Assembly: GCA_964632945.1 (NCBI GenBank)
Contig: CAZWCX010000012.1
Span: 23,870 to 87,869 of the forward strand
Source of the DNA: CAZWCX01 sp964632945
GTDB taxonomy: Bacteria > Planctomycetota > MHYJ01 > WSZJ01 > CAZWCX01
Length of the DNA stretch: 64,000 bases
Direction of reading: 5' to 3'
A program made the position numbers and the translations under genes. Below the pieces are notes generated by a model. The model made no database searches, was not told where the DNA came from, and was given only the letters and a program-made list of their open reading frames with translations. How positions within the stretch are numbered: position 1 is the first letter of the stretch; each line of letters opens with the position of its first letter. Of this stretch, positions 1 through 8,824 are shown in pieces.

Positions 1-2
1 GC

Positions 3-1487
3 ACGGTCGGATGGTCCCTGGCGGACCGCGAGACCCCCGAATCCTCCCCGCCACCGCCTCCTCCTCCCGTGCCGGCCACCGGGGCGTCGCCCGCTGCGCC
101 CGCGCCGATGGAGCCGCACTCCGCGCCTCGGTTTGATTTGCGTGAAACCTGGCAGGTCCGACTGGAGAACGGGCTGCAGGTGCTGATCTATCGGATGGCC
201 GATTTGCCCGTGGTTTCGCTTCAGGCGCACGTGGAGGCGGGCTCCCTCACCATTCCGCCGGGGAAAGCGGGGCTGGCGGAGATGACCGGCTTGATGCTGC
301 TCGAGGGGACCACGACCCGGGATTCGCGTCGGATCGCCGAGGAGGTGGAAAACCTCGGCGGCATCCTCACCTCCGGAGAGGAAGGGGTGGCCCTGAAGCT
401 GCTCTCCCGCGACCTGGATTTCGGATTGGGCCTGGTGGCCGACCTGCTGCGCAACCCGGCGTTCCCGGATGAGCGCCTCGAACGTCAGCGTCAATTGGCG
501 CTCGCGAGACTGGCGACCGAGGAGGACGAACCCGACACGGTGGCGCGCAAACGCTTCCTCGAGGCGGTGTACGGCGAACACCCGCTCGGTCAACCCGCCT
601 CCGGAACGGTGGAGGCGATGAAGCGGCTTTCCCGCCAGGACGTGGTTTCCCATCATGGGCGGTACTACCGTCCCAACAACACCATCCTCGCGGTGGTCGG
701 GGACGTCGAACCGGCCGACGTCTTGACCCGCGTCCGGGCCCGGTTCGGGACCTGGGCCGCGCTGCCGGTTCGTTTCCCCGCGTTGGTCGAGCCGGCCCTG
801 GCGTCTTCCCCGGTCGACCGGTACCTGCCCATGCCGCTCGAGCAGGTGACGGTGATCCTGGGTCACCTGGGCGTTCGTCGGACCGACCGGGACTACGTGG
901 CCCTCGAGGTGATGGACCACATCCTCGGAAAAGGGACCGGGTTTACGGATCGAATCTCCCGATCGCTGCGAGACGACCAGGGCCTCGCCTATCAGGTGTT
1001 CGCCGAAATCACCGGGAGCGCGGGCCGCGAACCGGGCGTGTTCCGTGCCTACCTGGCCACCCGTCCGCAGAACCTGATTGCGGCGGTCGAAGGTCTGGAA
1101 GCGGAAATCCGGAAGTTCCTGGCGAATCCCCCGACGGCGGAGGAAGTGCGCAACGCACAACAATACCTGGTCGGGAGCTTCGTCTTCCAGGTCGAGACGA
1201 CGGATCAGATCGCCGCGTACCTGGTGGAGGTCACGCGGCACGGGCTCGGGCTGGATTACTTGTCCCGATACCCGGGGATGGTCGCTTCGGTTTCTCCCGA
1301 AGAGGTGCATCGCGTGGCCCGCGTCCACCTCCATCCCGACCGGCGAATCCTGGTCGTGGTTGGTCCGGTGCTCGAGGATGGAACCCCGATTCTGGACGAT
1401 TCGGACGACGGCGGGGAAGCGGGCGCGGATCCCGAGCCCAGGCGCGCGGCCGTGGGACGGGCGAACGCCGGGGCCTCGGCGCGGTAG
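3..1487 (+). CDS. M16 (insulinase-type) peptidase-like protein, 5' end outside window
   Basis: Homolog of the M16 metallopeptidase fold, with the N-terminal and C-terminal beta/alpha halves visible across about 430 residues. The place where the zinc motif HxxEH should stand reads GLAEMTGLMLLEGT, so the zinc ligands are absent; this is the non-catalytic type of M16 unit, which normally works with a catalytic partner. A GTG at 69 could start it, but the frame is open back to base 3 with no stop. It encodes a proline run just before the domain, which looks like a linker. I therefore read it as the 3' half of a longer, probably two-unit M16 protein or a tightly linked second subunit. The tail after about residue 440 is acidic, then Ala/Arg-rich, and unlikely to be structured. 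Confidence 0.8.
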   Translation, partial: TVGWSLADRETPESSPPPPPPPVPATGASPAAPAPMEPHSAPRFDLRETWQVRLENGLQVLIYRMADLPVVSLQAHVEAGSLTIPPGKAGLAEMTGLMLLEGTTTRDSRRIAEEVENLGGILTSGEEGVALKLLSRDLDFGLGLVADLLRNPAFPDERLERQRQLALARLATEEDEPDTVARKRFLEAVYGEHPLGQPASGTVEAMKRLSRQDVVSHHGRYYRPNNTILAVVGDVEPADVLTRVRARFGTWAALPVRFPALVEPALASSPVDRYLPMPLEQVTVILGHLGVRRTDRDYVALEVMDHILGKGTGFTDRISRSLRDDQGLAYQVFAEITGSAGREPGVFRAYLATRPQNLIAAVEGLEAEIRKFLANPPTAEEVRNAQQYLVGSFVFQVETTDQIAAYLVEVTRHGLGLDYLSRYPGMVASVSPEEVHRVARVHLHPDRRILVVVGPVLEDGTPILDDSDDGGEAGADPEPRRAAVGRANAGASAR

Positions 1488-1541
1488 TTTCAATGGGGGC
1501 CGGGCGGGCGAATGTTTTTGCTCTTAAACTGGAAAATTTCC

Positions 1542-1570
1542 TTGACGTCGATTTTTGATTCTGGTAACGT
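1542..1570 (+). promoter_or_regulatory. Candidate sigma-70-type promoter upstream of the barrel gene
   Basis: TTGACG (1542-1547), a 17-base spacer and TAACGT (1565-1570) lie in an AT-rich island just after the M16 gene. The -35 is good and the -10 weak (3 of 6). If used, it gives a leader of about 530 bases before the barrel gene at 2109. Confidence 0.4.
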
Positions 1571-1745
1571 TCCCCCTCGAGTCGCAGGAAGGCAGTGCCT
1601 TTCTGGGCTCCGGCGAGGATACGCCGAGGGTGACTGGTGCAGCCCGCGAATGCGGACCCGCCTGGTGCCCCTCAAGATTTCCTCCCCCCGGGGCCGATGA
1701 TTGACAAGGTGCAGGTGACCCTTTCCCAGCGGACGAAACGGATTC

Positions 1746-1980
1746 GTCCCCGTGGTGGCTGTCCGAGTGGATGCCGACTGCGGGCGAAAAGGGGGACCGC
1801 ACCCGTCCTCGTGCTTGGTGCCGGTGAGAGACCGGCCTCCTGAACGCAAGCTCCTCTGGACCTGGGCCTCGGTGGATGGAACCCGGTTGAGCCGGAGCCA
1901 CGGACCAGGAGGGGCGCGACACCTCGATGGAGGATTTCCTGGACAGCCGGTCATCCTCGGTAGTCATGGCAGGATGACCG
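1746..1980 (+). promoter_or_regulatory. Structured leader or possible non-coding RNA
   Basis: Four separate inverted repeats stand in this gene-free stretch. GTCCCC (1746-1751) pairs with GGGGAC (1792-1797). GCCGGT/ACCGGC (1820-1836) closes a five-base loop. A nested stem at 1861-1909 uses CCTGG/CCAGG, GTGG/CCAC and CCGG/CCGG in register. CGGTCATCCT/AGGATGACCG (1948-1980) is a perfect ten-pair stem. None is followed by a T run. I do not recognise a known riboswitch, RNase P, SRP, tmRNA or 6S signature. It could be a long 5' leader of the barrel gene or an independent RNA. Confidence 0.35.
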
Positions 1981-2108
1981 ATCAATCGATGCCGCGCCTC
2001 ACCCGGCCCATGGCTCCCATCATCAGGGAGCGGGTCTGAAGGAATGGCGGCGATCGGGGGGCCTCAAGCGAGTTTTCAGTGAAGGGTTCTTAGGATTAAG
2101 GAGGGATC

Positions 2109-3845
2109 ATGAAGAGGTTTGGCCTTGCGGTAATCAGCATGGCCCTCGTCTTCGCCCTGGCGACCGGTGTGGAAGCTCAGGTCAAGACCGGCGGAAAGAA
2201 CGAGAGCGCCCGCGCGATCACGATCAGCGGGAACCTGGACTTCACCTTCGTGCATCGCAGCGAGGCGGTCAACGAGGTGCTGGACAACGAGTATCAGCGC
2301 GCCCGCGCGACCGCGACCACCAATCTGGGCAAGGTCGAGGACGACAACTTCCTGCAGCTCTATTTCAAGCTGCGTTTCGACGTGGAGCTGGCCGAGAAGG
2401 TCGGCGCGGTCCTCGAGCTCGAGAACCGCATCCTTCAGAGCGATCTGACCGTCGCCACGACGACCACGAACGGCGTCGACCAGGAAGGCGTCAGCGGCGG
2501 CGCGGGCTCGAATGCCAATCGCGGCCTCATCGGCGCCCAGAACGATTTCAACGTGTTCCTGGGCCAGGCGTACATCGAGGTGAAGGAATTCCTCTGGCAG
2601 CAGCTCTCCTTCAAGCTCGGTATCCAGGATCACCGCTACGATCTCCGCGGCAACGGCAACGCGTTCTTCATGGACATCCGCGAGGCCGAGCTCGCCTACG
2701 CGACCCCGACCCTGGAGGCGTTCGCGGGGAACATCTACTACGGCCACGAGATCCCGGGCGGCGTGACCGCGGCGGGCGCCGGCACGGGGCCGGCGAACAC
2801 GCACGGCAACTTCAACGGCGGCCTGTTCCGCGATCAGAATCGCGAGGCGGGCGGCCTGAAGTTCACCTATAATCTGGACGACAACCTGTTCGTCGACCTG
2901 TTCTGGTTCCAGACCTTCGAGTCTTCCGCCGGTGGCAATCTGGGCTCTGCGGTCCCGGGCATCGCGGAAGGCGACGACCGGTACGACGAGTACACGATCG
3001 GCTTGAACATCGACTACAACATCGATGAGAAGAGCCTGTTCAACTTCATCTACGCCGGAATCTACGGCGATGATGGCCACGTCAACGTGCACACGGTCGG
3101 CTTCGGCTTGGACTACTACCTCACGCCGGAGTTCGAGGCCTACATCGAGTTCTACGGCCAGTGGGGCGATTCGGGCCACGTCTCCTCGGAAGGCACGAAC
3201 GTCGCTCACAACGACCAGGAAGTCGATCACGAAGCCTATGCCGGAATCGTGGGCTTGAAGTACACCTTCGATCACGAGATCAAGCCCTGGTTCGACCTCA
3301 GCTTCACCTACGTGTCCGGTGACGATGGCGACATCAGCACCAACGGCAACACCGGTCCGGACACCAACCACGACTTCATCTCCTACGAAGACAACGACGC
3401 CACGATGATCCTCGAAGAGAACCACTTCGGTCTCGACGTGGACAGCAACTACTGGAAGATCCAGGGCGAGATGGGAATCACCGTCAGCCTGGACCGCCAG
3501 GACGACTTCCACATCTCCACGCTGCTCGCTTGGGCCGAGGTCGCCCATGGTCCGACTCGCCGCGGCATCAACCACGGCGCGAACGGCCTCGAGCTCGACG
3601 ACGATGAGGAAGACGAGCTGGGTCTGGAGTGGAACGTCAAGATGACCTGGAACTACACCGAGAGCCTGGACTTCAGCATCGGCTTCGCGTGGCTCTTCAC
3701 CGACGAAGACGATTACTGGCACAACCAGGACAGCGGCCGCACCGCCAGCGCGGGTGGCCCGGCGATCGGCGACAAGGACGGATTTGCTGTGACCGAGGGC
3801 GAGGAGCTCTGGCTGCTCACCGTCGACACGAAGCTCCGCTTCTAA
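2109..3845 (+). CDS. Outer-membrane beta-barrel (porin-like) protein
   Basis: A 578-residue exported protein. Residues 1-23 form a signal peptide (MKRFGLAVISMALVFALATG, then EAQ). The mature part has many short alternating beta-strand segments rich in Asp, Gly and aromatics, such as FDLSFTYVSG and LFNFIYAGIYG. It ends TKLRF: a C-terminal Phe is the usual outer-membrane barrel assembly signal. It is probably a porin or an alginate/phosphate-porin-like channel; the substrate cannot be told from the sequence. A perfect Shine-Dalgarno AAGGAGG sits just before the ATG. It is monocistronic, with a long leader upstream and a strong terminator after the stop, consistent with an abundant envelope protein. 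Confidence 0.8.
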   Translation: MKRFGLAVISMALVFALATGVEAQVKTGGKNESARAITISGNLDFTFVHRSEAVNEVLDNEYQRARATATTNLGKVEDDNFLQLYFKLRFDVELAEKVGAVLELENRILQSDLTVATTTTNGVDQEGVSGGAGSNANRGLIGAQNDFNVFLGQAYIEVKEFLWQQLSFKLGIQDHRYDLRGNGNAFFMDIREAELAYATPTLEAFAGNIYYGHEIPGGVTAAGAGTGPANTHGNFNGGLFRDQNREAGGLKFTYNLDDNLFVDLFWFQTFESSAGGNLGSAVPGIAEGDDRYDEYTIGLNIDYNIDEKSLFNFIYAGIYGDDGHVNVHTVGFGLDYYLTPEFEAYIEFYGQWGDSGHVSSEGTNVAHNDQEVDHEAYAGIVGLKYTFDHEIKPWFDLSFTYVSGDDGDISTNGNTGPDTNHDFISYEDNDATMILEENHFGLDVDSNYWKIQGEMGITVSLDRQDDFHISTLLAWAEVAHGPTRRGINHGANGLELDDDEEDELGLEWNVKMTWNYTESLDFSIGFAWLFTDEDDYWHNQDSGRTASAGGPAIGDKDGFAVTEGEELWLLTVDTKLRF

Positions 3846-3875
3846 GAGCCGAGTTCTAACGGAAAACACATTCGA

Positions 3876-3922
3876 CATTGGGCCATCGTGGGGGAAACCC
3901 TTCGGTGGCCCGATGTGTTTTT
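3876..3922 (+). terminator. Rho-independent terminator of the barrel gene
   Basis: ACATTGGGCCATCG (3876-3889) pairs with CGGTGGCCCGATGT (3902-3915) with one or two mismatches and is followed by GTTTTTC. It lies about 30 bases after the stop codon. Confidence 0.85.
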
Positions 3923-4429
3923 CTCGCCGCCTCCCCCGGGTCATCAAACTCGATCCACCCGTGGGCAATCCCCGGCGTCGGTCGTGGAGGTGCTCCGAAC
4001 GCAGCCATCCGTTCGCGGAAACGGGGGGGCGGCGGGGTCGTCTACGGCATTCCACGGCCGGGATCGGCCGCGCACCGTCGGGACGTGCAGGAAGCTCCCC
4101 GAATTGCGACCGGTCGGGCAATCTTCGGGGCGCCCATCGACCGGGCGGTTCACCCCTCCTGGCCCCACGCATCGCATCCCCGGATCCACGGCCATCCAGT
4201 CACCGCGGCGGGCGGTGTGCGGTCCCCGGATCGCTTGAGGAGCGACAACCCCCAGGCGCGAGGGTGCACCAGATCCGGCATTCGCTGAGGGGCCAACCAG
4301 GACCGCCCGAATCCGGCCGATTTGTGTCCATGAGTCCAGAAGCGTTCGGTATAATTCCGCCCATTCGAGGGGATCCGAACGAATCGGGCGCGGCAGCCAG
4401 GCCAGTCCGTCTCTGCGTGGAGCGAAGGA
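3923..4429. other. Gene-free interval with one strong stem-loop and a TATAAT box
   Basis: I see no convincing gene in these 507 bases. CCCCGAATTGC (4097-4107) pairs with GCAATCTTCGGGG (4118-4130) as an 11-pair stem with a two-base bulge; the loop holds the palindrome ACCGGT. A TATAAT at 4350-4355 may be the -10 of the dedA-type gene, but no good -35 stands 16-18 bases upstream. Confidence 0.4.
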
Positions 4430-5155
4430 TTGCTCGCGAACATCTTTGACACCATCTCCGGGTATCTCGAAGAATTCACCTATCTCGGCGTCTTCGTCAT
4501 CCTCTTCCTTTGCGGCTTGGGGCTGCCCATTCCCGAAGAGTTGACGATCGTCGCCTCCGGCTACATCTCCTACCTCGGATTGGCGAAATGGCCCCTCGCC
4601 ACGGTGGTCTGTATTGCCGCCATCCTGGCCGGGGATCTCGTGACCTACGCCATCGGCCGGTACTACGGGATGGGCGTGCTCCGCTCCCGCTTCTTCCGCA
4701 AGCTGCTCAGCGAAGAGCACCTGCAGAGGGTCAACCGCTACTTCTCGCGCTACGGCGCAAAGACCGTATTTTTCTGCCGGTTCTTCGCAGGCATTCGATT
4801 CTGCGCCTATTTTGTCGCGGGTACGGCGCGTGTTCCCGTCGTCACCTTCCTGGTCATGGATCTGCTGGGGGCGCTGGTGAGCGTCCCGATTTCGGTCTAT
4901 GCCGGCTTCTACTTCGGAGAGAACATCGAAGACGGCATCAAGTACCTGCACCGCGGGAAGCAGGTGTTTCTGACGGTTCTGGTGCTGGTCATTGCGGGCT
5001 TGGTCCTCTACTACTGGCGGAAGTCCAAAAAGGAAAAGGCGGCTGCGGCAGCCGTGGATGAGGCCGCGGCGAAGGACCGGAAACAGGCCACTTCCACGAC
5101 GATCCCCGCCCCGACGATCCCCGCCCCGACGAGTCAGCCCGCCGCAGAACCGTAA
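4430..5155 (+). CDS. DedA/SNARE-associated family membrane protein
   Basis: A 241-residue polytopic inner-membrane protein of the DedA (VTT/SNARE-associated, PF09335) family, members of which support lipid flipping and envelope homeostasis. The re-entrant region GLGLPIPEELTIVASGY, near residue 28, and FFCRFFAGIRFCAYFVAG, near residue 115, are the two family hallmarks with the membrane-embedded acidic and Arg residues. The last 40 residues are a cytoplasmic, Lys/Ala- then Pro/Thr-rich tail with a short repeat (TIPAP twice). The start is TTG at 4430; GGAG lies six bases upstream. It stands alone between two gene-poor stretches. Confidence 0.85.
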   Translation: MLANIFDTISGYLEEFTYLGVFVILFLCGLGLPIPEELTIVASGYISYLGLAKWPLATVVCIAAILAGDLVTYAIGRYYGMGVLRSRFFRKLLSEEHLQRVNRYFSRYGAKTVFFCRFFAGIRFCAYFVAGTARVPVVTFLVMDLLGALVSVPISVYAGFYFGENIEDGIKYLHRGKQVFLTVLVLVIAGLVLYYWRKSKKEKAAAAAVDEAAAKDRKQATSTTIPAPTIPAPTSQPAAEP

Positions 5156-5788
5156 TCGGGACCGGCCCGTGAGGCGCAACGGCGGCCTCAGGGGAGAGCG
5201 CCGCACCGTGCCGTCGTCGGGGAAGACCCACGGTCCCGGCCTAGACCGCAGTCCCCGGCGCGGATGAGGCAAGCAGGGCGTAGGCGCGCACGGAAGCCGC
5301 CGGGCTCGCGGTGAGTGGCTCCCTATACCGCGATCTCGCGCGGCCACGCGCTACCCGGGCTGGTTCCCTCCGTAGCGAAAAATGGGCTCCCTTCGCTCCG
5401 CGATCAACATTCATCCCTCCTCCCGGCCCCTCCCCGGCGCCCCCGCGGTCCCTCATGCGGGCGTTGCGGGGCATCCCGCCGATCCGAGACGCCGCCCATA
5501 GGGTCGGTTGCATCTGGCTCGGGTCGGCGCCGTCGTTGTGAAAGCACCACCACCGTGTTCGGTTCCGACGCGAAGCGAATCGTGGATCCACGCGGGATTG
5601 CGGCCCGCTCCCGAGCCGTTGCACTCGCAGCGTAGTTCAGATTTCGGTCGGCCATCGCGAAGGAGATCGATCCCCGACGATGGGTGCCGGTGGGTGCCGG
5701 TCGAGGGGAAGGGTGGGCGAACGCACCGCGGAGAAGCCTGGCGGAGATCCACCGGGTGCACATGGGCGGCGAAGGGCGTTGGGAGCGA
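5156..5788. other. Gene-free interval
   Basis: No reading frame here has a ribosome site, recognisable domain or coding-like composition. The only structure noted is a perfect tandem duplication of TGGGTGCCGG at 5681-5700. It separates the plus-strand dedA-type gene from the end of the minus-strand HIT gene, but I see no clear terminator. Confidence 0.5.
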
Positions 5789-6280
5789 CTACTTCGAACC
5801 GGGCAGGGAGCGGCGGAGGATGCGGTACGTATCCTCCAAGGCCTGGGGAAGGACCTTCGTCTGCCCCAGGACCGGCATGAAGTTGCAATCCCCGTTCCAG
5901 CGCGGAACGATATGGATGTGAACGTGATCCGGAACCCCGGCTCCCGCGGTTCGGCCCAGATTGATTCCGAGGTTGTAGCCGTGGGGGCTCATGACCTTCT
6001 GAAGCAGCGCGCGCATCTGGTTGGTCATCGAGAGGAACTCGAGGGACTCCTCCGGCGTGAAGGCCGCCAGATCAGCCTTGTGGGCCAGGGGAAGCACGAG
6101 CAGGTGCCCGGGGTTGTAGGGGAACTTGTTCAGAACCACGAAGCAGGTCTTTCCGCGAGCCAGAACGAGGCACTTCTCGTCATCGCCGGCGTCCCGGAGG
6201 CGGCAGAAGACGCACCCTCCGATCGGTTCCTCGGCCGTCTGGATGTACTCCATTCGCCACGGCGCCCAGAGGAATTCCAT
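5789..6280 (-). CDS. HIT-domain nucleotide hydrolase/phosphorylase (Ap4A phosphorylase-like)
   Basis: A 163-residue histidine-triad protein. The triad reads HVHIHIVPRW near residue 120 and supplies the catalytic His that attacks nucleoside phosphates. The N-terminus MEFLWAPWRMEYI and a nearby GGCVFC zinc half-site are typical of the bacterial HIT group that includes the mycobacterial Ap4A phosphorylase. I chose the ATG at 6280 because the longer frame would run back into the tRNA gene; GGAG sits seven bases upstream. It is the next gene after tRNA-Gly on the same strand, and the tRNA terminator T run abuts its ribosome site, so read-through may supply its mRNA. Confidence 0.88.
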   Translation of the reverse strand: MEFLWAPWRMEYIQTAEEPIGGCVFCRLRDAGDDEKCLVLARGKTCFVVLNKFPYNPGHLLVLPLAHKADLAAFTPEESLEFLSMTNQMRALLQKVMSPHGYNLGINLGRTAGAGVPDHVHIHIVPRWNGDCNFMPVLGQTKVLPQALEDTYRILRRSLPGSK

Positions 6281-6290
6281 CGGAAACTCC

Positions 6291-6325
6291 AAAAAAAAAC
6301 TCCCCGGGCACTGCGTCTCGGGGAG
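6291..6325 (-). terminator. Terminator between tRNA-Gly and the HIT gene
   Basis: On the minus strand CTCCCCG (6325-6319) pairs with CGGGGAG (6306-6300) and is followed by nine T (6299-6291). The T run ends directly at the GGAG ribosome site of the HIT gene. Confidence 0.85.
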
Positions 6326-6330
6326 GAAAA

Positions 6331-6401
6331 GCGGGCGATGGGACTCGAACCCACGACGTCGACCTTGGGAAGGTCGCATTCTACCACTGAATTACGCCCG
6401 C
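6331..6401 (-). tRNA. tRNA-Gly(CCC)
   Basis: Seventy-one bases fold as a full cloverleaf. The acceptor pairs GCGGGCG with CGCCCGC. The D arm contains TCAGTGGTAGA. The anticodon stem CGACC/GGTCG frames the loop TTCCCAA (anticodon CCC). The T arm contains GTGGGTTCGAGTCCCAT. The 3' CCA is not encoded. Confidence 0.96.
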
Positions 6402-6417
6402 GCGGCAACCGGTGAAA

Positions 6418-6447
6418 ATTATAGGGTGTGATTGACCCGCGTGTCAA
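6418..6447 (-). promoter_or_regulatory. Strong sigma-70-type promoter of tRNA-Gly
   Basis: On the minus strand TTGACA (6447-6442), an 18-base spacer and TATAAT (6423-6418) are both perfect consensus boxes. Transcription would begin about ten bases before the tRNA. Confidence 0.88.
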
Positions 6448-6599
6448 GAGCCCCCGGATGGGGTTGGCAGGGGGGAGGGCGGGGGGGGCGGAAGAGCCGG
6501 GGGATCGGGGGACCGACGGATCGTAGGGAAGGCGCGTGGGTGAGGGTGCGCAGGGGTGCGCGGGCGTACGGCGATGCGCCGGTCGCTCGTCGGCGGGGG

Positions 6600-7028
6600 T
6601 CAGTATTGGCGGAAGGCGCGGAGGAACATCATGCCCGTGACGGCCAGGACGAGCAGGAGCGTGAGGGTGATGTGGAGGGCCAGCGACCACCGCTCGGCGT
6701 TGCGCCGGGTACGGCGTTCCTCCCGGGAGGGAGGGGCATCGGATCGATCCCGGGCGAACGAGAGTTTCCCCCCGATGACCAGGATGGCCCCGAAGATGAA
6801 CACGAGATCGGCGCCATGGTCGGTCCAGTACAGGGACTCGAGGTGGGTGATCGCCAGGGCGCGCGCAACGGCGCCGTCGACGAGATCGCTCGCGATCGCG
6901 AGCAGGACGATCTCGATGAGCAGAAGCTCACGCCATGGGTGATTCCGCGGCACGGCGGCCAGGGCGGGAACCAGGAGGCATCGGAAGGCGTGGAGGGCGT
7001 AGGGGACGAGGGAGACCCACTCGGTCAC
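6600..7028 (-). CDS. CDP-alcohol phosphatidyltransferase-like membrane protein (short, altered motif)
   Basis: A 142-residue membrane protein with about four hydrophobic segments. SDLVDGAVARALAITH followed by LESLYWTDHGAD corresponds to the CDP-alcohol phosphotransferase signature D-x2-DG-x2-AR-x8/9-G-x3-D-x3-D. All four Asp and the AR are present, but the central Gly is Leu. The family joins a CDP-linked lipid head to an alcohol during phospholipid synthesis and is normally 170-220 residues, so this is a short or divergent member; activity is uncertain. The start is GTG at 7028 with GGGAG upstream. It lies downstream of nuoN on the same strand after a 238-base gap in which I see nothing else. 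Confidence 0.6.
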   Translation of the reverse strand: MTEWVSLVPYALHAFRCLLVPALAAVPRNHPWRELLLIEIVLLAIASDLVDGAVARALAITHLESLYWTDHGADLVFIFGAILVIGGKLSFARDRSDAPPSREERRTRRNAERWSLALHITLTLLLVLAVTGMMFLRAFRQY

Positions 7029-7266
7029 GGCCGATCTCCCGCAGGGAGCGGCCGCTTTCCGCCTTTCTGCTCAGCGGGACGAATCGCGGGCGGCGGACCG
7101 GGTCGGGTGCGCTGCGGTGGGCTTGCCGGGTCGCTCCACACGGCGCGTCCTCTTCCTTCCGGCGGTCGGGCGATCCCGCGTCGGGTCGGGTCTCCTGTGG
7201 GGCCTTGGCGTCCGTCGTCGCAGGGTTCCCACCCGGTCCGCACAGGAAATCGGGTGGGGCCGCGGG

Positions 7267-8778
7267 TCAGCGGGACATGAAGAAGACCGAACTCTGCGCG
7301 AAGTCGATCAGGGGTGTCCAGTAGAGCCCGAGCACCAGGACCGGTGCGGCCAGGAGGATGAGCAGGAGGGCGTAGTCGTTGCGCAGGGCGAACACTTCGG
7401 CCGGCCGACCCTCCTCCGGGATCCCCTCCAGGAACATCGCCCGGAGGATCCTCGCATAGTAGAAGAGGGACACGACGCTGTTGAGGAGGCCTGCCAACGC
7501 CAGCCAGTACCACTGTTCCTTGATCAGCGCAGCGAAGAGGTACAACTTGCCCACGAATCCGGCCGTCGGCGGCAGTCCGGTCAGCGAGAACAGGAAGAAG
7601 GCCATGGAGACGCCGATCAGCGGAGATCGCCAGCCGAGGCCCCGGAAGGCGGACAGTTCTTCGCTGCCCGTGCGTTCGGCGACCAGGATCACCACAAGGA
7701 AGGCGCCGAAGTTCATCACCAGGTAGATCACCAGGTAGAAGAGGATCGCCGTGAGGCCGTCCTTGGTCAGGAGGACGAGGCCCATCAACAGGTATCCGGC
7801 GTGGGCGATGCTCGAATAGGCCATCAGGCGCTTCATGTTGGTCTGCTGCATCGCGGCCAGGTTGCCCAGGGTCATGGTCGCGACCGAGATGAGAGCGATG
7901 AGCATGGGCCAGGTGGAGGGTCCTACATTCAGGTAGACCCCGCCGGCCGCAGGCTCCCCGAAGGCGCCGTAGAAGAAGCGGATGAGCGCGCCGAATCCCG
8001 CAGCCTTGGGGCCGACGGACAGGAAGGCGGTGATCGGCGTCGGCGCCCCCTCGTAAATGTCCGGACACCACATGTGGAACGGGACGGCTGCGACCTTGTA
8101 GCCGAATCCGGCCGTAATCAGGAGTACGATCGTGGTCAGCGCGGTCGGATCCGCGGGGGCGCCCACCATCAGGGCCTGGCGGATCCCGGCCAGGTCCATC
8201 GATCCCGTGAGTCCGTACAGGAGCGAGAAGCCGTAGATCATCATGCCGCTGGCGCCGGCCCCGTAGACGACATACTTCAGCGCGGCCTCGGCCGACTTGC
8301 GGTTGCCGCGATAGAATCCCGACAGGATGTAGGAAGGGATCGAGATCATCTCGATCGACAGGTAGAGCATCAGCAGGTTGCCGGAGCCGACGAACAGGAA
8401 CATCCCGAGCACGCAGGTCAGGGCCAACGTGCAGTACTCCGCCTCTCCCTGCTCGCGAATCTCCTTCTGGGTCAGCGACAGAATGAGCAGGATCAGGCCG
8501 GAGAGGACGAAAAGGAGCTTGAAGAAGACCGAGAAGGGATCGACGATCAGGCTGCCGAAGAAGTACGTGCCCAGGCGGCCTTCATGGAAGCCCTTCACGT
8601 GGTACTGCTCGAGCGTGAAGAGGAACGCCAGGAACAGTCCGCACACGGTCAGGGCGGAGATGGTCGACGGGCTCTTGCGGCCGGGGACCACATCCACGAG
8701 CACGAGCAGCACGATCGTCAACACGAGCATGAGCTCGGGGACGAATCCCCCCACGCTCCGGAAGATCTCTTCAGCCAC
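7267..8778 (-). CDS. nuoN: NADH-quinone oxidoreductase subunit N
   Basis: A 503-residue antiporter-like proton-pumping subunit of respiratory complex I, with about 14 transmembrane helices. The Mrp-type core is clear: RLMAYSSIAHAGYLLMG, with the channel Lys/His residues around it, and VAAVPFHMWCPDIYEGAPTP (a hallmark of NuoN). I chose the GTG at 8778, which has GGGAG upstream, over a longer frame beginning at 8835. It is the last gene of the nuo block, 46 bases after nuoM. Confidence 0.93.
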   Translation of the reverse strand: MAEEIFRSVGGFVPELMLVLTIVLLVLVDVVPGRKSPSTISALTVCGLFLAFLFTLEQYHVKGFHEGRLGTYFFGSLIVDPFSVFFKLLFVLSGLILLILSLTQKEIREQGEAEYCTLALTCVLGMFLFVGSGNLLMLYLSIEMISIPSYILSGFYRGNRKSAEAALKYVVYGAGASGMMIYGFSLLYGLTGSMDLAGIRQALMVGAPADPTALTTIVLLITAGFGYKVAAVPFHMWCPDIYEGAPTPITAFLSVGPKAAGFGALIRFFYGAFGEPAAGGVYLNVGPSTWPMLIALISVATMTLGNLAAMQQTNMKRLMAYSSIAHAGYLLMGLVLLTKDGLTAILFYLVIYLVMNFGAFLVVILVAERTGSEELSAFRGLGWRSPLIGVSMAFFLFSLTGLPPTAGFVGKLYLFAALIKEQWYWLALAGLLNSVVSLFYYARILRAMFLEGIPEEGRPAEVFALRNDYALLLILLAAPVLVLGLYWTPLIDFAQSSVFFMSR

Positions 8779-8824
8779 CGGTGACTCCCTCGAGAATGGC
8801 GCGTTGCCGGACCCGGAATCGCGC

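Noticed and set aside
1746..1980. Known riboswitch or housekeeping RNA
   Set aside because: I looked for TPP, SAM, cobalamin and c-di-GMP aptamer signatures and RNase P, SRP, tmRNA cores and found none; kept only as an unassigned structured region.
2076..4172. 698-codon frame antisense to the barrel gene
   Set aside because: Val/Glu/Asp-rich shadow, no ribosome site, opposite a gene with signal peptide and barrel signature.
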